Positions 9,115-18,467 of a stretch of 64,000 nucleotides of DNA are shown in pieces. Where the stretch lies: the NCBI GenBank assembly GCA_021325555.1, contig JAJPGY010000037.1, positions 1 to 64,000 on the forward strand, written 5' to 3'. The stretch is from Pseudomonadota bacterium (GTDB lineage: Bacteria; Cyanobacteriota; Vampirovibrionia; Obscuribacterales; Obscuribacteraceae). How positions within the stretch are numbered: position 1 is the stretch's first letter; each line of letters starts with the position of its first letter. The notes below the pieces were generated by a model that saw only the letters and a program-made list of their open reading frames with translations, made no database searches and was not told where the DNA came from. A program made the position numbers and the translations under genes.

Positions 9115-9993
9115 TTGTGCATGGTGCTTCAGACAAGGCGCATATGTATGCCGCTTCTCGCACGGATGACCAACATCGGGCTGGCTGTAACCCTGGCGGC
9201 TGGGCCCGGGGTGCCGGCTTTCGCCGGGGCGGGGCAGGACCACTTCCGCAACGCCATCGAGTTGCAGTTCGACGGGGAGATCGATGCCGCCGCGGGCGAG
9301 TACAGGAAAGGGCTGGCTGCCGAGCCGGACAACGTCTCCGCTTACGCGCAGCTCGGCAGGCTGCTCTTGCAGGACAAGGGGGACATCGACGGCGCGATCT
9401 CCGAGCTGGTTACCGCCCTGTCCCTGGATCCGAATTGCGCTGTCTGCCAGTCATTGCTCGACGATGCCCTGGAGACGCGCAACAGCACCGCCGCGGATCA
9501 AATCGGGCGCGGCAACACGTTTTACGCCTCCGGCGATCTCCGGCGGGCGGTAGCGTCATACCGGGCGGCGATCTACATAGATCCGCAGAACGCCGAGGCC
9601 CACAACTCGCTGGCCTGGACGCTGTACCGGTGCGGTTCCCTTGACGAGGGGCTGCGCGAGGTTCGCGAGGCCCTGCGGCTGAAGAAGGATGATCCGGAGT
9701 TCATCAACACCGCCGGCTGCCTGTTGTTCGACAAGGGCGACGTCGCCGGCGCCGCGGAGAACTTTCGCAAGGCGATTTCTCTGTCCGGCACCCCGAACCC
9801 GGCCGATCTTTACGGGCTGGCTGCCGTGGCCGCCACCAGGGGCGATACCGCAGGCGCCGCCCGCTACTTCCTCGACGCGCTGAAGATTGATCCCAATTAT
9901 CGTGACCTGGACTACCTTCGCGACCGCGTGGGGCTGTCCGCGAAAACCCTGGCGGCGCACCAGCAGTTGGTGGTCCTGTCCTCGCGCAAGTAG
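9115..9993 (+). CDS. exported TPR-repeat protein
   Basis: Tetratricopeptide protein of about 292 aa. TTG 9115 is chosen because GGGGAGG lies eight bases upstream; ATG 9121 two codons later is nearly equivalent. A hydrophobic N-terminus (MTNIGLAVTLAAGPGVPAFAGA) looks like a signal peptide. Then come about six TPR units with the usual W/L-G-Y-A-F-A-P spacing: AIELQFDGEIDAAAGEYRKG, VSAYAQLGRLLLQ, AHNSLAWTLYRCGSLDEGL, DVAGAAENFRKAISLSG and DTAGAARYFLDALKIDPN. It is probably a periplasmic or envelope scaffold. No enzymatic domain is seen. The histidine kinase gene follows 173 bases downstream on the same strand. Confidence 0.8.
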   Translation: MCMVLQTRRICMPLLARMTNIGLAVTLAAGPGVPAFAGAGQDHFRNAIELQFDGEIDAAAGEYRKGLAAEPDNVSAYAQLGRLLLQDKGDIDGAISELVTALSLDPNCAVCQSLLDDALETRNSTAADQIGRGNTFYASGDLRRAVASYRAAIYIDPQNAEAHNSLAWTLYRCGSLDEGLREVREALRLKKDDPEFINTAGCLLFDKGDVAGAAENFRKAISLSGTPNPADLYGLAAVAATRGDTAGAARYFLDALKIDPNYRDLDYLRDRVGLSAKTLAAHQQLVVLSSRK

Positions 9994-10166
9994 CCGCTTG
10001 CCCCGGCCCGCCCGGACCGGCGAAATTAAGCAATGCCCGGGCGTGAATTGTTATGCTACGGGTGTAGCCGACCGGACCCTGCCAACAGGCGACGCCAGAT
10101 TTCCCTGACGCCCTGCCGGGCGGCCGGGGCAGCGCTCCGGGAGCGGATGACTGTAAGATAAACGGC

Positions 10167-11582
10167 ATGCCAACCGGATTTACAAGAAAACAAGAATGGC
10201 TGCTTGTCCTTCTGGCCACCCTCACCGCGGCCATCATCGGACTGTCCTTCTACCTGGTCGCCCGGCTCATGGACGCCAACCATCTGGTAGAGCGCTCCCT
10301 GCGTGTCCGGCATGAGACGGAGCTGGCGCTCATCTGCCTGCTTGACTGCGAGACTGCCGTCCGCGGCTACCTGGTCACCGGCGACCCCCGCTACCTGGAG
10401 CCTTACCAGCGCTGCCAGACAGCGGTGTTCGACCACCTGTCGAACCTCAAGCGGCTCACCGCCAACAATGCCAGGCAAAAGGAAAAGATGCCGCGTCTTT
10501 TCAAGCTGGCGGAAAAGCAGATCGCCTTCTGCCAGATCGTCATCGGCTCGCGCCGGCACGACTTGAGCCTGCCCGGGCACGTCACGGTCTCCTTGTATCC
10601 GGGCAAGGCGCTTATGGACGAATTCCGCGCCCTCCACGAGCAGCTCCTGAACGACGAGGAGCTGCTGCTCGGGCAACGCCAGGAGTCCGTCCGCGCGCTG
10701 CGCGACAAGGTCTACGCGGCCGTCCTGCTCATGGCGGCCCTGGTGGTGGCCGACCTGCTCTGGATAGCCAGAATGTCATGGGTGCACGAGGCTTTGCAGG
10801 AGAAGGCGCGCTCGGAGATCGCCGCCGCCCGCGATGAGGCGGTCCAGGCCAGGGATGTGGCCGTGAGAGCCAACGAGCTCAAGTCTCAGTTCGTGGCCAA
10901 CATAAGCCACGAGGTGCGGACGCCGATGTCCGGCATCCTGGGCTTCATGGAGCTCTTGAAGAGCGACGGGAGCCTGTCGTCCGATGCCAGGGAGCTGGCC
11001 GAGAAGGTCTACCTGTCATCGCAGGAGCTCCTGTCCATTCTCAATGACCTGCTGGACTTCTCGAAACTGGAGTCCGGTCTCATGGCGGTGGACAGCGAGC
11101 CGTTCGCCATCACCGCCGTGCTGGACCAGGTGCTGGCGCTCGTCAGCCCGCAAGCCAGCAACAAGGGCCTGGCTCTGGTGCTTTCCTTCGATGAGAAAGT
11201 GGATGACCATGTAATCGGGGACAGGCAGAAGCTGAAGCAGGTATTGCTCAACCTGGTGCAAAACGCCATCAAGTTCACCGAAGACGGCTCGGTGCGGCTG
11301 GGCGTGGAGCTGGTGGACAGGGGCGAATGCCACATGACCGTCAAATTCTCCGTTGCCGACAGCGGCATCGGCATCAGTGAGGATGCCCAGAGCAGGCTGT
11401 TTCAACCATTCGTGCAGGCGGACGGCTCGATGCAGAGACGCTTCGGCGGCACCGGGCTCGGCCTGGCCATATCCAGGCGGCTGGTCAATCTCATGGGCGG
11501 CGAAATTGGCGCCGCCAGCGTCGAGGGCGAAGGCTCCACTTTCTGGTTCTCGCTCCCGCTTGCCACGGAGAGCCGCTCGTGA
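10167..11582 (+). CDS. sensor histidine kinase with CHASE3-like sensor
   Basis: 471-aa membrane kinase. Segment 13-33 is a transmembrane helix, residues ~35-180 form a helical extracytoplasmic region of CHASE3 type (RHETELALICLLDCETAVRGYLVTGDPRYLEPY is diagnostic in style), and a second membrane helix spans 182-202. A short coiled coil leads to HisKA with phospho-acceptor His248 in SHEVRTPMSG. The HATPase has N box NLVQNAIKFT, G1 DSGIGI and G2 GTGLGLAI, so it should be active. The stop overlaps the start of the response-regulator gene by four bases (GTGA), so the pair is translationally coupled. The signal sensed is unknown. Confidence 0.92.
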   Translation: MPTGFTRKQEWLLVLLATLTAAIIGLSFYLVARLMDANHLVERSLRVRHETELALICLLDCETAVRGYLVTGDPRYLEPYQRCQTAVFDHLSNLKRLTANNARQKEKMPRLFKLAEKQIAFCQIVIGSRRHDLSLPGHVTVSLYPGKALMDEFRALHEQLLNDEELLLGQRQESVRALRDKVYAAVLLMAALVVADLLWIARMSWVHEALQEKARSEIAAARDEAVQARDVAVRANELKSQFVANISHEVRTPMSGILGFMELLKSDGSLSSDARELAEKVYLSSQELLSILNDLLDFSKLESGLMAVDSEPFAITAVLDQVLALVSPQASNKGLALVLSFDEKVDDHVIGDRQKLKQVLLNLVQNAIKFTEDGSVRLGVELVDRGECHMTVKFSVADSGIGISEDAQSRLFQPFVQADGSMQRRFGGTGLGLAISRRLVNLMGGEIGAASVEGEGSTFWFSLPLATESRS

Positions 11583-12079
11583 ACAAGCCACTGGTACTGG
11601 TAGTCGAAGACAGCGAGATGTTGCGCCTCCTGGCGGTAACCCAGCTATCCCGGCTGGGTTTGCGGGCGGAGACGGCAAGCGGCGGACAGGAGGCGATCGA
11701 GAAATGGACCAGCGGGCGCTTCGACGTGATTCTGATGGACGTGATGATGCCCGGGATAACCGGGCTGGAAGCCACCCGAGCCATCCGTGCCCGGGAGCAG
11801 GAGACCGGCGCGCCGCGCACGCCGATTATCGCCCTTACCGCCTTCGGCGAGCGAAAGGAGTGCCTGGAGTCCGGAATGGATGATTACCTGTTCAAGCCGG
11901 TCAAGCTCGAGGACCTGCGGGCGGCATTGGCCAACTGGCTGCCGGCCGCGCAGCTGACCGAGCTGACCGGTAAGCTCCTGGACAGGGCGGACCATGGGCT
12001 TTCGCAGACGAGAAGTAAGCTCGATTCGGTAGGCGACAGGCTCGGCGAGCTCAAGCGCAAGTACGGTCTTAGCGAGTAA
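11579..12079 (+). CDS. single-domain response regulator with helical tail
   Basis: 166-aa cytoplasmic receiver protein, the evident partner of the preceding kinase. Acidic pair Glu10-Asp11, phospho-acceptor Asp54 (LMDVMMPG), the switch Thr in IIALTA and Lys in YLFKPV are all present. There is no DNA-binding output domain. After ~125 residues it ends in a 40-residue charged helix (LTGKLLDRADHGLSQTRSKL) that could dimerise or bind a target. The start is GTG inside the kinase stop. A downstream gene converges 22 bases away. Output must run through protein-protein contact or phosphotransfer. Confidence 0.9.
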   Translation: MNKPLVLVVEDSEMLRLLAVTQLSRLGLRAETASGGQEAIEKWTSGRFDVILMDVMMPGITGLEATRAIRAREQETGAPRTPIIALTAFGERKECLESGMDDYLFKPVKLEDLRAALANWLPAAQLTELTGKLLDRADHGLSQTRSKLDSVGDRLGELKRKYGLSE

Positions 12080-12101
12080 GCCGGAAAAACCTCCCGCGGG
12101 C

Positions 12102-13562
12102 TCACAGGCGCAACGGCGCGCCGACCGCCTTTTCCAGGTCCGCCCAGGCCGTCTGATATGAGACGACGGCGTCGAAATATGACTGCAGGATTTGCTGATA
12201 CTGTTGCTGGGCGACGATGGCGGTGGCAAGATCCGTCTTGCCCACCTGATAACCGCGCCGGGCAAGCTCAGCCACCTGCGCGGCAGTCGGCAGCAGGTCC
12301 TTCTGAAAGATGAAAATGTTGGAGCGGGCGACGGAGACCTCGTTGTACGCGGTGACCACATCCCTGGCGATCTGGCAGCCGAGCAGATCGCACTGCCTGT
12401 CCGCCTGCCTGCAGGCGGCGGCCGCCTGCTCGACTTCACCCTGATACTGGTAGAAGATCGGATTTTCGGCCGTGACCGTGATGTACGCCCCGTTGCCGAA
12501 CGAGTTCGGCGCCGGGCTGAGCTCCGGTGGCTGGTGCCTGGACCAGGTTGAGTACTGGTAGCCGCCGCCGACAAAAAGATCGGGAATTTTCTGGGTGCGG
12601 GCGAGAACAAGCGCGCGGCGGGCCACCTCGCGCGCCTGCTGGGCGGCTTTCCAGTCGGGCCGCGACTGGCGGGCGGCAGCCAGCAGCTGCTCCGCCGGCG
12701 GAAGGGCGCGCGCGGGCGAGGGCACGATCTCCGTGCTCTCCGCCGACAGCGTGAACAGCCCGTTGTCGTTCACATCGATCACTTCGATATGCTCCGGGGT
12801 CTCGCCTATCAGCAAGCCGAGGGCGGCGGACGCCTGCTGCAGGCGAATCTGCGCTTGATTGTTGAGGGTGTCGAACTGCGAGACGCTGAGCTTTGCCTGA
12901 AGAACCTCCGTCTGCGGCGCTTTCCCGGCCTGGAAACGCTTCTCGGCGATCGCCGCCAGCTTCAGCCCCACGGCCCGCTGTGCTTCAATCAGCTCGGCGT
13001 AAGCCTCGGCAGCCGCCTGCTCGGCGTAGGCGCGCCTGACGCGGTTGTGTACGTCAAATCTCAGGGCCTCGAGCTGCAGCCGGGCCAGCACATAGTTGGC
13101 CCGGGCCAACGCTATCCTTTTCGACCGTTTGCCGGCGGTCAGGAATTGCTGGGTCCACTGAATCATCTGGTTCTGACCGGTGATCAAGGAGGTGAATGAC
13201 GGACCGAAACCTGCCTGCAGTTGAAACTGGGGATTCGGGATGGCGCCGGCCATCTTGATGCCGGCACGGGCGAGCGGCAGAGCCCACTGGGCGGAGACGA
13301 TCTCCTTGTTGTAGAGTTCGGCTCGCTGGAAGCATGCGCCCAGGCTCAAGGTCCTGGTTGGCGGCGGGCTGACGACCACACCGGTTTTGAGCACCGGCGA
13401 GGGAGCGGCGGCGCCAGCCTGGGCAGCCACCGAATACGGTGCAAACCAGACAGACGTGATAAACGGCAGGAGCACCGGCCATGGTGTCATTGCCTGCTTT
13501 CCGCGCTGGCCCGGGACGAGCCGTGCGAACAACCTCCCACCCCGTCTCCTGCGGCTGCCCAT
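12102..13562 (-). CDS. TolC/CzcC-family outer-membrane efflux protein, copy 1
   Basis: 486-aa outer-membrane channel of the OEP family. The ATG overlaps the upstream stop (TGATG), so it is coupled; a downstream ATG at 13490 is an alternative start. An Arg-rich n-region and hydrophobic stretch (LPFITSVWFAPYSVAAQA) make a signal peptide. The two OEP repeats follow, with long helices such as RVRRAYAEQAAAEAYAELIE and AEKRFQAGKAPQTEVLQAKL, ending ADLEKAVGAPLRL. It is the last gene of the RND operon and is closely related to the next two. Its partner should be the CzcB/CzcA-like pump upstream. The specific role of this copy is unknown. Confidence 0.9.
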   Translation of the reverse strand: MGSRRRRGGRLFARLVPGQRGKQAMTPWPVLLPFITSVWFAPYSVAAQAGAAAPSPVLKTGVVVSPPPTRTLSLGACFQRAELYNKEIVSAQWALPLARAGIKMAGAIPNPQFQLQAGFGPSFTSLITGQNQMIQWTQQFLTAGKRSKRIALARANYVLARLQLEALRFDVHNRVRRAYAEQAAAEAYAELIEAQRAVGLKLAAIAEKRFQAGKAPQTEVLQAKLSVSQFDTLNNQAQIRLQQASAALGLLIGETPEHIEVIDVNDNGLFTLSAESTEIVPSPARALPPAEQLLAAARQSRPDWKAAQQAREVARRALVLARTQKIPDLFVGGGYQYSTWSRHQPPELSPAPNSFGNGAYITVTAENPIFYQYQGEVEQAAAACRQADRQCDLLGCQIARDVVTAYNEVSVARSNIFIFQKDLLPTAAQVAELARRGYQVGKTDLATAIVAQQQYQQILQSYFDAVVSYQTAWADLEKAVGAPLRL

Positions 13563-15148
13563 CACAAGTTGAGCGGCACCCCGACCGCTTTTTCCAGATC
13601 GGCCCAGGCATTCTGGTAGGCGACGACGGCGTCGAAGTAGGAGGCAAGCAGTTGCTGAAATTGCTGCTGGGCCAGCATTGTCGATGCCAGGTCCATTTTT
13701 CCGAGCTCATAACCGCGGCGGGTCATCTCGGCGACCCTGGCGGCGGCGGGCAGGATCTGATTCTGAAACTTCTTGATGTTGGCTCTTGCAACCCGCACGG
13801 ACTCGTATGCCGTCACGATGTCGGCGGCAATCCGGGCCCGCAACTGATCGTTGCGTCTGAGCTGCTGGGCCCAGGTGGCTCGCGCCTGGTTTATCTGCCC
13901 CTGATACTGATAAAAGATCGGTGTTTCGTGCTGGACAATCATCTCGACGCCGGGCTGAAAAGGCACCTTGTCCTTGTTGATATTCGGCACCGCGGTCCCG
14001 GCCTGCGCGCCGGCGCCCGAGGCCACGCTCTGCCAGTAGAGATTTCTCACCAGCGGGACCGGCGGGTTGGGGTTGTCGAAGTTATTGAATATCTGCGGCA
14101 CGAATGGAAAGACGCTCTGCAGATAGGGAAGCACCCCCTGCGGATCGAAGAAGCCGAACTGGAACGGCTTGTACGTGCTGAAGAAATACTGGAATCCCAC
14201 GGAAGGATCCGGAATTCGTTGAGCCTTGGCCAGCGTCAGCGCCTTTCTGTCCACATAAGCGCTCTGGATCGCCGCCTTCAGATCGTTTCGCTCTCGCCAG
14301 GCGACCGGCAAAAGCTGCTCGAGCGCGGGGATCCCCCGATCGGGATCGGGCACCAGCTCCGTTGTCTGTCCGGAAAGCTTGAAGAGACCGTTCTCCTCTA
14401 TGCCTATGATCTCCTCTCCCGCAGGCGATTCGCCCAGCAGGAAGGACAGCTCCGCCGAGTCACGGACAATCCGGCCCCGGGCCTGGTTGCGCTGGGTGTC
14501 GAACTGCATGAGCCCGAGCCTGGCCTGCAGCACCTCGGAGCCGGGCGCTTTGCCGGCCTGGAATCGTTTCTGGGAGACATCGAGGAGCCTGGCTGCGATA
14601 TCCCGCTGCGATTCGATCACGTCCGCATAGGCGTGCGCTGCCGCCAGCTCGGCATAGGCCCGCCTGACCCTGTTGTGAACATCGAACCGCACGGACTCCA
14701 CCTCAAAGGCGGTCTGCGCATAGGATGCCCTGGCCACCGCGAATTTCTTGGTGCGTTTGCCCGCCACCTGAATCTCTTCCAGCCAGCCGAACTGCTGGCC
14801 GTTGCCGGCGAGGATGTACTCGAACGACGGGCCGAATCCGTATGTCATGCTGTAGATCGGGTTCGGTATGGCCCTGGCAATTACGATGGCTGCCCTGGCC
14901 GCCGGAAGAGAGCTCGTCGCCACCAGTATCTCCTTGTTGTCCTTATCGGCCTTGTCGAAGCAAGCCTTAAGGGAGAGCCGCCGGGGGGCCGCGCCGGACT
15001 GCGCGTCTGTCCGGGGGGCCGCTTGCGGCGTCTGCACGTCGCCGGCCGCCGCGGGTGGCTGCAGGGCGCCGGCGCAGGCAACCACAACCAGGCCGGCGCG
15101 GACGACCCGCGCCAGCACGGCCTTAGATCGACGGCTGGAATTAATCAC
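13562..15148 (-). CDS. TolC/CzcC-family outer-membrane efflux protein, copy 2
   Basis: 528-aa OEP-family channel, coupled to its neighbour by a GTGA overlap at 15145-15148. The signal peptide is MINSSRRSKAVLARVVRAGL plus a hydrophobic core. It shares the RVRRAYAELAAAHAYADVIE helix and the terminal ADLEKAVGVPLNL with copies 1 and 3. It is about 40 residues longer, owing to an insertion at about residues 315-380 rich in Phe, Pro and Asn (FFDPQGVLPYLQSVFPFVPQ). That insertion falls where an extracellular or equatorial segment would be in the second repeat, so this copy may have a different exit gate or partner. Function beyond efflux is inference. Confidence 0.9.
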   Translation of the reverse strand: MINSSRRSKAVLARVVRAGLVVVACAGALQPPAAAGDVQTPQAAPRTDAQSGAAPRRLSLKACFDKADKDNKEILVATSSLPAARAAIVIARAIPNPIYSMTYGFGPSFEYILAGNGQQFGWLEEIQVAGKRTKKFAVARASYAQTAFEVESVRFDVHNRVRRAYAELAAAHAYADVIESQRDIAARLLDVSQKRFQAGKAPGSEVLQARLGLMQFDTQRNQARGRIVRDSAELSFLLGESPAGEEIIGIEENGLFKLSGQTTELVPDPDRGIPALEQLLPVAWRERNDLKAAIQSAYVDRKALTLAKAQRIPDPSVGFQYFFSTYKPFQFGFFDPQGVLPYLQSVFPFVPQIFNNFDNPNPPVPLVRNLYWQSVASGAGAQAGTAVPNINKDKVPFQPGVEMIVQHETPIFYQYQGQINQARATWAQQLRRNDQLRARIAADIVTAYESVRVARANIKKFQNQILPAAARVAEMTRRGYELGKMDLASTMLAQQQFQQLLASYFDAVVAYQNAWADLEKAVGVPLNL

Positions 15149-16602
15149 AGGTTGAGCGAAACCCCAATGGCTTTCTCCAGGTCAGCCCACGCGTTCTGAT
15201 AACCAACAACGGCATCGAAGTAGGAAGAGAGTATCTGCTGGTATTGCTGGCGGGCGAGAATCGCCGAGGCCAGCCCCGCCTTGCCCACCCGATAACGGAG
15301 AAAAGCTTGTCTGGCCACCAGCGCCGCCTGCGGAATCAGATCCTGCTGAAACTTGAAGATGTTCGCCCGCGCGCCCACCACCGATTCGTAGGCGCTGACG
15401 CTGTCGGCGGCAATCTGCGAGCGCAGCTGCTTGATCTGATCGAAATCCTGCAACCAGGTGGCCCTGGCCAGGGCCACCTCACCCTGCTGCTGGTAAAAGA
15501 CAGGAGTTACCAGCGTCACGTTGAGATAGCAGCCGGGCACGTTCGGCGTCGGGGAGGGCAGACCGGTCACCGGATCGTTGAAGAGGCCGTAGGGCTGGAA
15601 ACGGGCGAAGGTCGTGAACTGGTAGCCGGAGTCGACGAGGAGGTCGGGAATGCGCCTGGATCTGGCCAGGGACAGCGCCCGGCGGTCGGCAAATTGCTGC
15701 TGCACCTGCACCTTCAGGTCCGGTCTTTCCCTGCCGGCAACCGGTATGAGCTGCTCGAGCGGGGGCAGCGGCCGCTCGGGCGACGGTACGATATCGGTCT
15801 TATCGGCGGACAGCTTGAACAGACCGTTGTCATTGACGTCAATGACCTCCACACGCTGCGGCACCTCGCCGGTCAGCAAGGAAAGGGCCGCCGAGGCCTG
15901 CTGCAGCCGCGCCTGTGCTTGATTGCGTTGCGTGTCCAGCTGGAGCACGCCGAGCTGCGCCTGCAAAACCTCCGATCGTGGTGCCTTGCCGGCGGCAAAG
16001 CGTTTCTCGGCCACATCCGCGAGCTTAAGCGCCACCCTGCGCTCCGCTTCAATCAGCTCCGCATACGCCTCCGCCGCCGCCTGCTCCGCGTAGGCCCGCC
16101 GCACGCGGTTGTGCACGTCGAACATCACCTGGGCGACCTGGAATTCCGCCGCCCCATAATTTGCCCGGGCAACATTCAGCTGCTTGCTGCGCTTACCCGC
16201 GGTTTGAATGTCGAACTGCCAGCCGAACTGCTGGGGCTGCCCGGCTATGATGAATCGCCACTCCGGTCCCCAGCCGTAGAGGAGGGTGAAGCGCGGGTTG
16301 GGGATGGCGCCGGCGATGCGGATGGCCGCCCTGGCTATCGGCAGGGCGTATCTTGCCGAGGCGATCTCCCGGTTGTTCGCGAAGGCGCTCTCGAAGGACG
16401 CCCGCAAGCTGAGCGTCCTTCGGGCAGCGACGAGGTCGGCTGGCTTTTCGTCGCCAAGCTTCAGATTCAAATCCAGCGGCGCCAGGGGAATGGCCGGCAG
16501 CGGGGACTTCTCGGAAGAGGCCGGGCAGGAGGGCACCGCCTGCGTGCAGGCAAATGCGATCAGGGCGAGAGCAACTGGGGCGGGGCGCCTGGGATTCTTC
16601 AT
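15145..16602 (-). CDS. TolC/CzcC-family outer-membrane efflux protein, copy 3
   Basis: 485-aa OEP-family protein and the first of three in tandem. ATG 16602 lies three bases after the stop of the small secreted protein; a TTG overlapping that stop (TTGA) is an alternative start. The N-terminus MKNPRRPAPVALALIAFACT is a signal peptide with a possible lipid-modified cysteine (SCPASS). The body matches copies 1 and 2 (RVRRAYAEQAAAEAYAELIEAERR, ADVAEKRFAAGKAPRSEVLQ, ending ADLEKAIGVSLNL). It would form or join a trimeric outer-membrane tunnel for the RND pump encoded upstream. Confidence 0.9.
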   Translation of the reverse strand: MKNPRRPAPVALALIAFACTQAVPSCPASSEKSPLPAIPLAPLDLNLKLGDEKPADLVAARRTLSLRASFESAFANNREIASARYALPIARAAIRIAGAIPNPRFTLLYGWGPEWRFIIAGQPQQFGWQFDIQTAGKRSKQLNVARANYGAAEFQVAQVMFDVHNRVRRAYAEQAAAEAYAELIEAERRVALKLADVAEKRFAAGKAPRSEVLQAQLGVLQLDTQRNQAQARLQQASAALSLLTGEVPQRVEVIDVNDNGLFKLSADKTDIVPSPERPLPPLEQLIPVAGRERPDLKVQVQQQFADRRALSLARSRRIPDLLVDSGYQFTTFARFQPYGLFNDPVTGLPSPTPNVPGCYLNVTLVTPVFYQQQGEVALARATWLQDFDQIKQLRSQIAADSVSAYESVVGARANIFKFQQDLIPQAALVARQAFLRYRVGKAGLASAILARQQYQQILSSYFDAVVGYQNAWADLEKAIGVSLNL

Positions 16603-16604
16603 CG

Positions 16605-17108
16605 TCAACGTGGTGCTGGCAGTGGTACGCCTTCTAGTTCGCTTTCCGGGATCTTTTGCGGGGCGGGCCCGGCAGCGGCAGGGCCCGGCTGGGCAGCGGG
16701 CTCGGCAACCGCGCCGCCCGCCTGCCCGCCTGCAGCCCGCTCGGCGGGAAGCGCCGGCGGCGCAAGCACAGGCCTGCCGCTGATGCCCGGATCGATATAA
16801 GGGTCGCCTCCGAGGAACATCGGGACCCCGGCGTTATCCAGGATGTGCCAGATGCACCGGTACAGGCGATGGGCAACGGAGCGGCTCCTGGCCGTGCCCG
16901 GCGTGCTCGCGGTGGCCGGCTGCCTCAACAGGCTTTGAGCGCTGTTCCTCTGCTGGGGATCGATCTGGAAGAAAGACTCGACGCTTGCGTCCTGCGCGGC
17001 AGGGCTCTGCGCTCCGGGCGGCGGAGCGCCCTGGCGCGGGCTCTCGCCTTGCGCAGCCGGGGCCGCCAGGGCCAGGAAAATAAAAAAGCCGGTCGTCGCG
17101 TGCCGCAT
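16605..17108 (-). CDS. small secreted Pro/Ala-rich protein of the efflux operon
   Basis: 167-aa protein of unknown family, encoded between the adaptor and the outer-membrane proteins. The signal peptide is MRHATTGFFIFLALAAPAAQG. The mature protein has a Pro/Gln/Ala-rich start, a short folded-looking centre (RSVAHRLYRCIWHILDNAGVPMFLGG, containing one Cys and His residues) and a Pro/Ala/Gly-rich tail. GAGG stands close to the ATG and nine bases separate it from the adaptor stop. Its place suggests a periplasmic accessory of the pump, for instance a metal-binding or docking factor, but no motif proves it. Confidence 0.7.
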   Translation of the reverse strand: MRHATTGFFIFLALAAPAAQGESPRQGAPPPGAQSPAAQDASVESFFQIDPQQRNSAQSLLRQPATASTPGTARSRSVAHRLYRCIWHILDNAGVPMFLGGDPYIDPGISGRPVLAPPALPAERAAGGQAGGAVAEPAAQPGPAAAGPAPQKIPESELEGVPLPAPR

Positions 17109-17117
17109 CGGATTGCC

Positions 17118-18467
17118 TCACCTGCCTTCCGAAGATTTCATGGCGGCGCCCAGGAGCGCCGTTCCGCCCTGCGACACCACCTGCTCGCCGGGCTTGAGAC
17201 CGCTTACGATCTCGATGTTGGCGGCGTCGCTTGCGCCGGTGAAGACCTCGCGCTCCTCATAGGTGTCCTTTGCCACGCGCACGAACACGAGCGATTTATC
17301 CCCCTTCTGGATGACGGCCGAGGCCGGGACCGTCAACACGGAAACCGCCCCCACGCTCACCCGCATGCGAGCGAACATGCCGGGCTTGAGCAAAAGGTCC
17401 GGGTTCGACACATCGGCCCTCACCGGCAGGGTGCGGGTGGTCGGATTCACCGAGTCGCCAACCCAGATGATCTTGGCCGGGAACTGGTGGTCCGGCAGGC
17501 TGTCGACGGTCACGACCGCCTCCTGGCCCTTTTTCACCAGCTCGACATCCCTTTCAAAGATGTCGCCGAACAGCCAGACCTCGGACAGGTCGGTGATGGA
17601 AAATAGCGGCTTGCTGCCGTCGTTCAGCTCGCCCGGGTTGATCTGCCGGTCGATCACCAGGCCGGCCTCCGGCGCCCTCACTATCACCCAGGGGTCGATT
17701 TTCCCCTGGGCGATCACCTTGCGCGCCGAGTCCGGCGGCGCACCGAGCAGGGTCAGGCGCTCCTGGGCGACGCGGATGATCGCCTCCATCTTGGCCTTGA
17801 GGGAGGCGAGATTGGCCTCGTCCTTCTCCAGCTGATTCTCGGCCGCCTGCAGGTCGGCCTTGGCCGATACCTGCTCCTTGAACAACGTGGACTCCCGCTC
17901 GTAGGTTATGCGGGAAAGCTTGAGCTGGACCTCCTGTTGCTTGATGTCCGCCCGTGCCTGCAGCGTGTTCTGGAGCAGATCGGACTGGACCTGGCCTATC
18001 GGATCGGATTTCATGATGGCCATCACCTGGCCGGCCTGTACGTTGTCGCCGAGCCGGGATCTGACCTCCACGGCTCTTCCGGCCGACGGCGTCGAGACCG
18101 CCCGTGACTGCTCGGCATCCGGACCTACCCGGCCGGGAGAATCGACCGTCTTGTACACGAGCCCGCGTCTGACCTCGGCGACGGCCAGACCGATCTCCTG
18201 CTTTTGCGCTTCATCCAGGGTAACGCGAACCGGCGCGACCGCCACTGCATGTGGTGTCGGCGATTCCGGCCGTTTCCGCGAGGAAAGGGTCGCCGTGAGC
18301 TCGTCGGGGGAGATGGCGATCCCCTTGCGGGTCTGCAACAGCCAGGCGGTGCCGGACGCCGCCATGCGCTCGGTCGGCGACGAGCAGCCCGTCAACGAAA
18401 ATGACAGCAGGAGGACCGTCAGTGCGACAGACGCGCTACGCGCCGGTGCTGGATGTGACCCGGACAT
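17118..18467 (-). CDS. CzcB-like RND periplasmic adaptor lipoprotein
   Basis: Membrane-fusion protein of a heavy-metal-type RND pump, 449 aa from ATG 18467, where GAGAGG precedes. A lipobox LTGC places the lipidated Cys at residue 28. Then come the lipoyl-like hairpin halves (GDNVQAGQVMAIM and later APEAGLVIDRQINPGE) round a long alpha-hairpin coiled coil (QADIKQQEVQLKLSRITYERE to LKAKMEAIIRVAQERL), a beta-barrel (VTVDSLPDHQFPAKIIWVGD) and a membrane-proximal domain. The start lies 32 bases inside the end of the pump gene. The N-terminal His-rich metal-binding tail of some CzcB proteins is not evident. Confidence 0.92.
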   Translation of the reverse strand: MSGSHPAPARSASVALTVLLLSFSLTGCSSPTERMAASGTAWLLQTRKGIAISPDELTATLSSRKRPESPTPHAVAVAPVRVTLDEAQKQEIGLAVAEVRRGLVYKTVDSPGRVGPDAEQSRAVSTPSAGRAVEVRSRLGDNVQAGQVMAIMKSDPIGQVQSDLLQNTLQARADIKQQEVQLKLSRITYERESTLFKEQVSAKADLQAAENQLEKDEANLASLKAKMEAIIRVAQERLTLLGAPPDSARKVIAQGKIDPWVIVRAPEAGLVIDRQINPGELNDGSKPLFSITDLSEVWLFGDIFERDVELVKKGQEAVVTVDSLPDHQFPAKIIWVGDSVNPTTRTLPVRADVSNPDLLLKPGMFARMRVSVGAVSVLTVPASAVIQKGDKSLVFVRVAKDTYEEREVFTGASDAANIEIVSGLKPGEQVVSQGGTALLGAAMKSSEGR

